Part shown: in pieces, positions 59,640-64,000 of the stretch
Layout: the number at the start of each line of letters is the position of its first letter
Numbering within the stretch: the first letter of the stretch is position 1
Assembly (NCBI GenBank): GCA_002381125.1
Contig: DFUT01000039.1
Location: 46,458-110,457, forward strand
Direction: 5' to 3'
Origin: Bacteroidales bacterium UBA4179
Lineage (GTDB): Bacteria > Bacteroidota > Bacteroidia > Bacteroidales > Dysgonomonadaceae
Length of the DNA stretch: 64,000 nucleotides
Notes under the pieces: generated by a model
The model's database searches: none
What the model was told of the DNA's origin: nothing
Seen by the model: the letters and a program-made list of their open reading frames with translations, nothing else
Translations under genes and position numbers: made by a program

Positions 59640-60917
59640 TTAGTAACCATTCATCATTTCGTGCAATTTGATGATATAGGCTTCCCGGTCGGTAATTTTG
59701 TGACGAGCTACACCCGATTCCATGGCGGCACGGGCAACAGCAGGAGCAACTACCGTTAACAAACGGGAGTCAAGAGGTTTGGGGATGATATAATCTTTAC
59801 CGAAACTCAGATGTTTTAAATTATATGCGGCAAGGACCGTATCGGGAACCGGTTTTTTTGCCAGTTCGGCCAATGCATAAACGGCAGCCAGTTTCATTTC
59901 TTCGTTGATGCAAGTTGCCCTAACATCCAACGCTCCTCGGAAAATGTAGGGGAATCCCAATACATTATTGATTTGATTGGGATAATCGGAGCGTCCTGTA
60001 GCAAAAATAATGTCTTCTCGAGCATTCATGGCATCTTCATAAGAAATTTCAGGATCGGGATTGGCCAATGCAAAAATAATGGGATTTTCGTTCATCGAGA
60101 GAACCATCTCTTTGGTGAGTATGCCACTTACGGACAATCCCAAAAATACATCGGCCCCTTTGATTGCTTCTTCTAACGTATGAATAGTATCACTGGTGGC
60201 AAATGGTTCTTTGATTTTGCTCAGGTCGGTACGCTGCGTATTGATAACCCCTTTAGAGTCGAGCATAATTATATTTTCGGGTTTCGCACCCAGACGTATA
60301 TATAATTTTGTGCAGGAAATGGCTGCAGCACCGGCACCATTGACTACGATTCTTACATTTTCTATTTTTTTCTCCGCGATTTCCAATGCATTTAATAATC
60401 CCGCTGCAGAAATGATGGCCGTACCATGCTGATCGTCGTGCATGAGAGGGATATCCAATTCGTTTTTTAATCTTTCTTCGATTTCAAAACATTCCGGAGC
60501 TTTTATATCTTCTAAATTGATACCTCCAAAGGTGGGAGAAATGGCTTTTACGATGTCAATGAATTTTTTCGGGTCTTTTTCATCGATTTCAATATCGAAA
60601 ACATCGATCCCCGCAAAAATTTTAAATAGCAATGCTTTTCCTTCCATTACGGGTTTACTGGCCAATGGTCCTATGTCGCCCAGGCCTAAAACGGCCGTTC
60701 CGTTGGAAATAACCGCCACTAAATTTCCTTTATTTGTATAGTCGTAGACCGCTTCTTCATTTTCTTTGATTTCAAGACAGGGTTCGGCAACCCCCGGCGA
60801 ATAAGCCAACGACAGATCGCGTTGCGAACTATAAGGTTTGGTAGGAACAACCTCAATTTTTCCGGGTTTTCCTTGCGAATGATAAAGAAGAGCCTCTTCT
60901 TTGGTTATTTTAGTCAT
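59640..60917 (-). CDS. maeB: NADP-dependent malic enzyme (short form)
   Basis: A 425-residue malic enzyme converting malate to pyruvate and CO2. It contains the N-terminal malic domain (SLAYSPGVAEPCLEI, GNLVAVISNGTAVLGLGDIG, ASKPVMEGKALLFK) and the metal-binding HDDQHGTAI. The NAD(P) Rossmann domain VRIVVNGAGAAAISCTKLY follows. Unlike E. coli MaeB (about 760 residues) it lacks the phosphotransacetylase-like half. It is a single gene with a TACATTTG box 60 bp upstream. Cofactor preference is inferred from family only. Confidence 0.93.
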   Translation of the reverse strand: MTKITKEEALLYHSQGKPGKIEVVPTKPYSSQRDLSLAYSPGVAEPCLEIKENEEAVYDYTNKGNLVAVISNGTAVLGLGDIGPLASKPVMEGKALLFKIFAGIDVFDIEIDEKDPKKFIDIVKAISPTFGGINLEDIKAPECFEIEERLKNELDIPLMHDDQHGTAIISAAGLLNALEIAEKKIENVRIVVNGAGAAAISCTKLYIRLGAKPENIIMLDSKGVINTQRTDLSKIKEPFATSDTIHTLEEAIKGADVFLGLSVSGILTKEMVLSMNENPIIFALANPDPEISYEDAMNAREDIIFATGRSDYPNQINNVLGFPYIFRGALDVRATCINEEMKLAAVYALAELAKKPVPDTVLAAYNLKHLSFGKDYIIPKPLDSRLLTVVAPAVARAAMESGVARHKITDREAYIIKLHEMMNGY

Positions 60918-60977
60918 AAACAGGATATTTTTATGTGATAGAATGGGTTGATGGCGCTGATTTTATTAAAAATATTA

Positions 60978-60985
60978 CAAATGTA
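60978..60985 (-). promoter_or_regulatory. Promoter -7 box (TACATTTG) for malic enzyme
   Basis: Plus strand CAAATGTA, 60 bp upstream of the ATG at 60917. Confidence 0.5.
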
Positions 60986-61040
60986 CAATTTTTTGATTTT
61001 GATTCATAACGGCAAATAATCCATTGGGCTAAAATAGTTG

Positions 61041-61607
61041 CTAATGATACAAGAGCATACCCGCAACCCCGGAAAGCGCAATCAATAAAATAGGGTCCAC
61101 TTTTTTTAAAGAGGCAAGGAATACCGTTCCAAAAATAATCCAGCTTTTGTAATCGATGAAATTGGCGTCGTTGATCAGCATGAGTGCAGCAGAAGCGATT
61201 AGCCCGATGATTGCAGGTTTAAGAACCAATAGCGCGGAGCGTACCCACTGATTGTTCTTTATTTTAAAGAAAAAACTGCATATTACAGCCATAATGATAA
61301 ATGAAGGCAAACTCACAGCCAATGTGCATATAGCCGAACCGATTATTCCCTGAAATGTGGAAAATCCCACATTGGAAACAGCAGTGTAACCGATATAGGT
61401 AGCCGCGTTGAAAGCAATGGGACCGGGAGTGGTTTGTGAAATAGCCACAATGGATGTAAAATCGCTTACCGAAATCCAATGGTGTACATTTACTGTTTCG
61501 TGTTGAATAAATGGGAGCATCGCGTATCCGCCTCCAAAACCAAATAAACCGATTTTAAAGAACGATAAAAATAAATTGAAATATAGATCGATCAATTCCA
61601 TTGTCAT
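61041..61607 (-). CDS. chrA: Chromate-transporter family protein, second half
   Basis: A 188-residue membrane protein with one CHR domain: FKIGLFGFGGGYAMLPFI and SQTTPGPIAFNAATYIGY are the two conserved blocks. About six hydrophobic segments are visible. ATG 61607 overlaps the stop of the upstream gene (ATGA), which fixes the start although the frame continues open upstream. Together with that gene it makes a short-chain CHR pair that would work as a heterodimer. Known members transport chromate, but many have uncharacterised anion substrates. Confidence 0.88.
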   Translation of the reverse strand: MTMELIDLYFNLFLSFFKIGLFGFGGGYAMLPFIQHETVNVHHWISVSDFTSIVAISQTTPGPIAFNAATYIGYTAVSNVGFSTFQGIIGSAICTLAVSLPSFIIMAVICSFFFKIKNNQWVRSALLVLKPAIIGLIASAALMLINDANFIDYKSWIIFGTVFLASLKKVDPILLIALSGVAGMLLYH

Positions 61608-62152
61608 TTTTTCAGCTTTTGTTTGAGATATGCCAAATGGGTAATGCCGATCAAGATTGCGGCAATAACAACATATACAGGCGATATTTTCAACAGCCAT
61701 ACAGCTATAATGACAGCAATAGGGATCCAAGCGTTTTTCCGAGTAATGCCTGCTGCTTTACCCAATTTTACGAGAGGACCGGCAATTAACGCTACCACGG
61801 CCGGGCGGATACCTTTGAAGATGCGTTCGATAACCGGATTGTCTTTGAATTGTGTGAAAATAATGGCAATGAAAAGGATGATAATAAAAGAAGGAAGGAT
61901 AACGCCAAGACCGGAAAACAGACTTCCTTTGAATCCTAAACGTCTGTGTCCAACGAATAAAGCCGTATTTAATGCCATAGGTCCGGGTATGGATTGGGCT
62001 ATCGCCAGCATATCCATAAACTCATCGTCTTCCAGCCATTTTTTCTTTTTTACGACTTCGTTTCGAATAAGCGGTATCATTGCATACCCGCCTCCAAAAG
62101 TAAATGTCCCGATTTTAAAAAATAGGAGGAACAGCTCCAGATACCGTTTCAT
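61604..62152 (-). CDS. chrA: Chromate-transporter family protein, first half
   Basis: A 182-residue membrane protein with FKIGTFTFGGGYAMIPLI and AQSIPGPMALNTALFVGHR, the paired CHR motifs. ATG 62152 (MKRYLELFLLFFKIG) matches the usual N-terminus. ATG 62170 is an alternative. Its end overlaps the next chrA gene by ATGA, so the two are translationally coupled. It begins about 19 bp after a terminator-like hairpin of the upstream structured RNA, so it depends on read-through or an unseen promoter. Confidence 0.88.
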   Translation of the reverse strand: MKRYLELFLLFFKIGTFTFGGGYAMIPLIRNEVVKKKKWLEDDEFMDMLAIAQSIPGPMALNTALFVGHRRLGFKGSLFSGLGVILPSFIIILFIAIIFTQFKDNPVIERIFKGIRPAVVALIAGPLVKLGKAAGITRKNAWIPIAVIIAVWLLKISPVYVVIAAILIGITHLAYLKQKLKK

Positions 62153-62170
62153 ATGAGTATGTTTTGTCAT

Positions 62171-62221
62171 AATAACAAGAAAAGCAGACCGCAAAAAGAT
62201 AAACTTTTGCCGATCTGCTTT
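62171..62221 (-). terminator. Terminator hairpin of the structured RNA
   Basis: An 18-bp stem with three mismatches (62181-62198 / 62204-62221, loop ATAAA) is followed on the minus strand by TTTTCTTGTTATT. The T tract is imperfect, so leaky read-through into the chrA pair is possible. Confidence 0.6.
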
Positions 62222-62425
62222 CTATAAGAAGCCGCATCGGTGGAATTAAGATGAAACTCCTTTTGACAGGATTTGAGTGTTTTGCTGCCTTTGTAATCCG
62301 CCGAGCCCGAAGGCTTGTCCCGAAGGATGCGGCCCGCCATTGACAACAAAAACGATCTCGGTTTCTAAGATGTTATTGATGAGTTTCCCAATCGACCAAT
62401 GCGGCAATAACTCTCTTGTTTTGCA
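62175..62425 (-). ncRNA. Structured non-coding RNA, 6S-like
   Basis: The 6S-like core is about 175 nt (62231-62405). A closing stem pairs 62395-62405 with 62231-62241 (11 bp with one U-G wobble, GCCGCAU.. / ..AUGCGGC). A second stem pairs 62381-62387 with 62253-62259 (GAAACUC / GAGUUUC). A large internal bubble (27 nt on one side, 19 nt on the other) follows, then a terminal stem (62342-62353 with 62279-62289). The apex has two UUCG hairpins. A closing stem, central bubble and terminal stem of this size is the 6S RNA layout, in which the bubble mimics an open promoter for RNA polymerase. A full promoter and a terminator flank it. Frames in the region are broken by stops. Confidence 0.62.
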
Positions 62426-62428
62426 TTT

Positions 62429-62460
62429 CAAAGATAGTAAACTCTTATTTAATTGCCAAA
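62429..62460 (-). promoter_or_regulatory. Full promoter of the structured RNA
   Basis: Minus strand: TTTG (62457-62460), 20-bp spacer, TATCTTTG (62429-62436). This is one of the best promoter matches in the window and lies 65-97 bp downstream of the trpB stop, where no gene start exists. Confidence 0.7.
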
Positions 62461-62524
62461 TAAATTTCTCTCTTTTTTAGAAAAAATATTCGATTCATGT
62501 TTAAAAACATCTTTTTCAGCTTTT

Positions 62525-63880
62525 TTAAGATTCCTTTTCGAAATATTTATTGAGTTCTTCGTCCTTTAATTCGTGATTGCTGAGATCTCCTGCAAGATAT
62601 TGATCATATGCACTCATATCGAGCAAACCGTGTCCCGATAAATTGAAAAGGATAGTCTTTTTCACCCCTTCTTCTTTGGCTTTCAACGCTTCATGAATAG
62701 CTACGGCTATTGCATGATTCGATTCCGGTGCCGGAATAATGCCTTCTGCCCGAGCAAACTGAATTCCGGCCTTGAATGTGTCGAGTTGATTTACGTCAAC
62801 AGCCTCTATCAGATTGTCTTTGTGAAGTTGACTAACGATACTTCCTGCGCCATGATAACGCAATCCGCCTGCATGAATATTGGCAGGTGCAAATTTATGA
62901 TGCAACGTATACATTGGGATCAACGGTGTATAACCCGCTTCATCGCCAAAATCGTATTGGAAACGGCCACGGGTGAGTTTTGGGCACGACGATGGTTCTG
63001 CGGCAATAAATCGTGTGTGGGTTTCGCCTTTCAGATTGTGACGTAAAAACGGGAATGATATTCCTGAAAAATTTGATCCGCCGCCAAAACAGCCAATGAC
63101 AATATCGGGATATTCATCTGCCATTTCCATCTGTTTTTCGGCCTCAAGTCCGATTACAGTCTGATGCAAAGCTACGTGATTCAATACGCTTCCCAATGCA
63201 TATTTACATTTGGGGGTTTGCATAGCAAGCTCTATTGCTTCTGAAATGGCTGTACCCAAACTTCCCTGATAAGTGGGATTTTCTGTTAGAATTTTTCTTC
63301 CGGCTTTTGTTGACATACTGGGCGACGCGATGACTTGTGCTCCCCATGTTTGCATGAGAGAGCGGCGATACGGCTTTTGTTCGTAACTGATCTTTACCAT
63401 ATAAACGGCAAGTTCCAGTCCGAATGTTTTCGATGCAAAGGCCAGTGCCGTGCCCCATTGACCGGCGCCGGTTTCCGTAGTTAAATTGGTTACCCCTTCT
63501 ATTTTGTTGTAATAGGCTTGTGCCAACGCCGAATTAAGTTTATGAGAACCGACAGGACTAACGCTTTCGTTTTTAAAATAAATATGGGCGGGAGTGTCAA
63601 GCGCTTTTTCCAGTTCATAAGCCCGAACAAGAGGGGTGGGACGGTAGATTTTATATTTTTCGCGTACCTCGTCGGGGATATCGATCCAGGTATCCTTATC
63701 ATTGAGTTCTTGTTTTGCCAATTCTTCTGCAAACAGTGGGAAAAGGTCTTCGGCTTTGAGCGGTTCGTTGGTTTGCGGATTAATCATCGGCAAGGGCTTA
63801 TTTTTCATCTCAGCCACAATATTATACCATTGTGTAGGTATTTCTGTTTCCGGGAGAATGAATTTTTTTGTTCTCTTCAT
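62525..63880 (-). CDS. trpB: TrpB2-type tryptophan synthase beta-like protein
   Basis: A 451-residue PLP enzyme. RPTPLVRAYELEKAL, VSPVGSHKLNSALAQAYY with PLP lysine K114, ETGAGQWGTALAFA and the phosphate loop CFGGGSNFSG are diagnostic. The length and N-terminal extension (MKRTKKFILPETEIPTQWYN) place it with TrpB2, the stand-alone form, not TrpB1. No trpA or other trp gene is nearby. TrpB2 makes tryptophan from indole and serine, possibly as an indole-salvage route. It has an excellent promoter and weak terminator-like palindromes after its stop. Confidence 0.92.
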   Translation of the reverse strand: MKRTKKFILPETEIPTQWYNIVAEMKNKPLPMINPQTNEPLKAEDLFPLFAEELAKQELNDKDTWIDIPDEVREKYKIYRPTPLVRAYELEKALDTPAHIYFKNESVSPVGSHKLNSALAQAYYNKIEGVTNLTTETGAGQWGTALAFASKTFGLELAVYMVKISYEQKPYRRSLMQTWGAQVIASPSMSTKAGRKILTENPTYQGSLGTAISEAIELAMQTPKCKYALGSVLNHVALHQTVIGLEAEKQMEMADEYPDIVIGCFGGGSNFSGISFPFLRHNLKGETHTRFIAAEPSSCPKLTRGRFQYDFGDEAGYTPLIPMYTLHHKFAPANIHAGGLRYHGAGSIVSQLHKDNLIEAVDVNQLDTFKAGIQFARAEGIIPAPESNHAIAVAIHEALKAKEEGVKKTILFNLSGHGLLDMSAYDQYLAGDLSNHELKDEELNKYFEKES

Positions 63881-64000
63881 AAAGTCTATTGATTTTTTAT
63901 CATTCTTTTACAATGTAGGCGTCGCAAAATTAACGTATAATTTCATACAAAACAAACGAAGTGGAGAAATAAAAAGGATGTAGAGTCAACCGGCAAGTGC
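63881..64000. other. Right-edge intergenic sequence
   Basis: 120 bp upstream of trpB containing its promoter (63925-63956). Nothing else recognisable was seen before the window ends. Confidence 0.5.
63925..63956 (-). promoter_or_regulatory. Full promoter for trpB
   Basis: Minus strand: TTTG (63953-63956), 20-bp spacer, TAATTTTG (63925-63932), 44 bp before the ATG at 63880. Confidence 0.65.

Noticed and set aside
62246..62431. 61-codon minus-strand frame in the structured RNA region
   Set aside because: It has no family match and its start overlaps the RNA promoter; the nested complementary stems explain the sequence better.

Overview
The window looks like a chromosome segment of a Bacteroidota bacterium, most likely of the order Bacteroidales. 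The evidence is taxon-typical gene content: a MurF-alanine racemase fusion, a GT3-type glycogen synthase paired with a short glucan phosphorylase, DUF4954, DUF5063, DUF4402 and GSCFA proteins, and single-chain PurL. Many genes are also preceded by the Bacteroidetes promoter signature TAnnTTTG (sometimes with TTTG 20-21 bp upstream), and purine-rich Shine-Dalgarno sites are largely absent. A member of Dysgonomonadaceae or Porphyromonadaceae would fit, but this is inference. No tRNA, rRNA, transposase, phage gene or CRISPR array was seen.

Layout. 1-5529 (minus): an accessory surface-fibre locus with three tandem DUF4402 secreted subunits, a PapD-like chaperone broken by a frameshift, a fourth divergent DUF4402-like subunit, and an outer-membrane usher that runs off the left edge. 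This resembles a chaperone-usher pilus built from DUF4402 subunits. 5845-10123: ftsK, a lolA-like gene and trxB. 10205-13511: ppk, a YfcE-type phosphoesterase and a LysE-type exporter. 13664-20071: purL, a hotdog thioesterase, dprA, and recA with its own promoter and terminator. 20199-24055: a DUF4954 beta-helix protein, then serine acetyltransferase and cysteine synthase (cysteine biosynthesis). 24153-30704: a tricorn-like protease converging on mfd. 30833-35177: glycogen synthase and alpha-glucan phosphorylase. 35330-37666: DUF5063 protein, an RNase D-like exonuclease and an RlmI-like methyltransferase, tightly packed. 37996-41465: GSCFA protein and murF-alr. 41475-46664 (minus): a TPR/beta-propeller lipoprotein-like protein, a nucleoside phosphorylase and an M16 protease. 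47052-47651: yigZ. 47710-53797: a His-rich small protein and a CusB/CusA/TolC-type metal efflux operon. 53939-56281: topA. 56329-63880 (minus): a membrane spermidine-synthase-like protein, an exported PCMT, a malic enzyme, a two-gene chromate transporter and a TrpB2.

Most noteworthy items. (1) The DUF4402 chaperone-usher locus. Three subunits end in a chaperone-usher-like strand with a penultimate tyrosine, and the fourth does not. (2) A structured non-coding RNA at about 62171-62425 on the minus strand. It has a textbook TTTG-N20-TATCTTTG promoter, a closing stem with a compensating wobble, a large central bubble, a terminal stem with UUCG loops, and a terminator hairpin. Its architecture is that of a 6S RNA. 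(3) A possible short RNA at about 37787-37857. (4) A pair of palindrome-containing repeats upstream of yigZ. (5) An 11-bp helical-turn repeat within the fibre locus. All assignments rest on reading the sequence and on family knowledge; no database search was possible.
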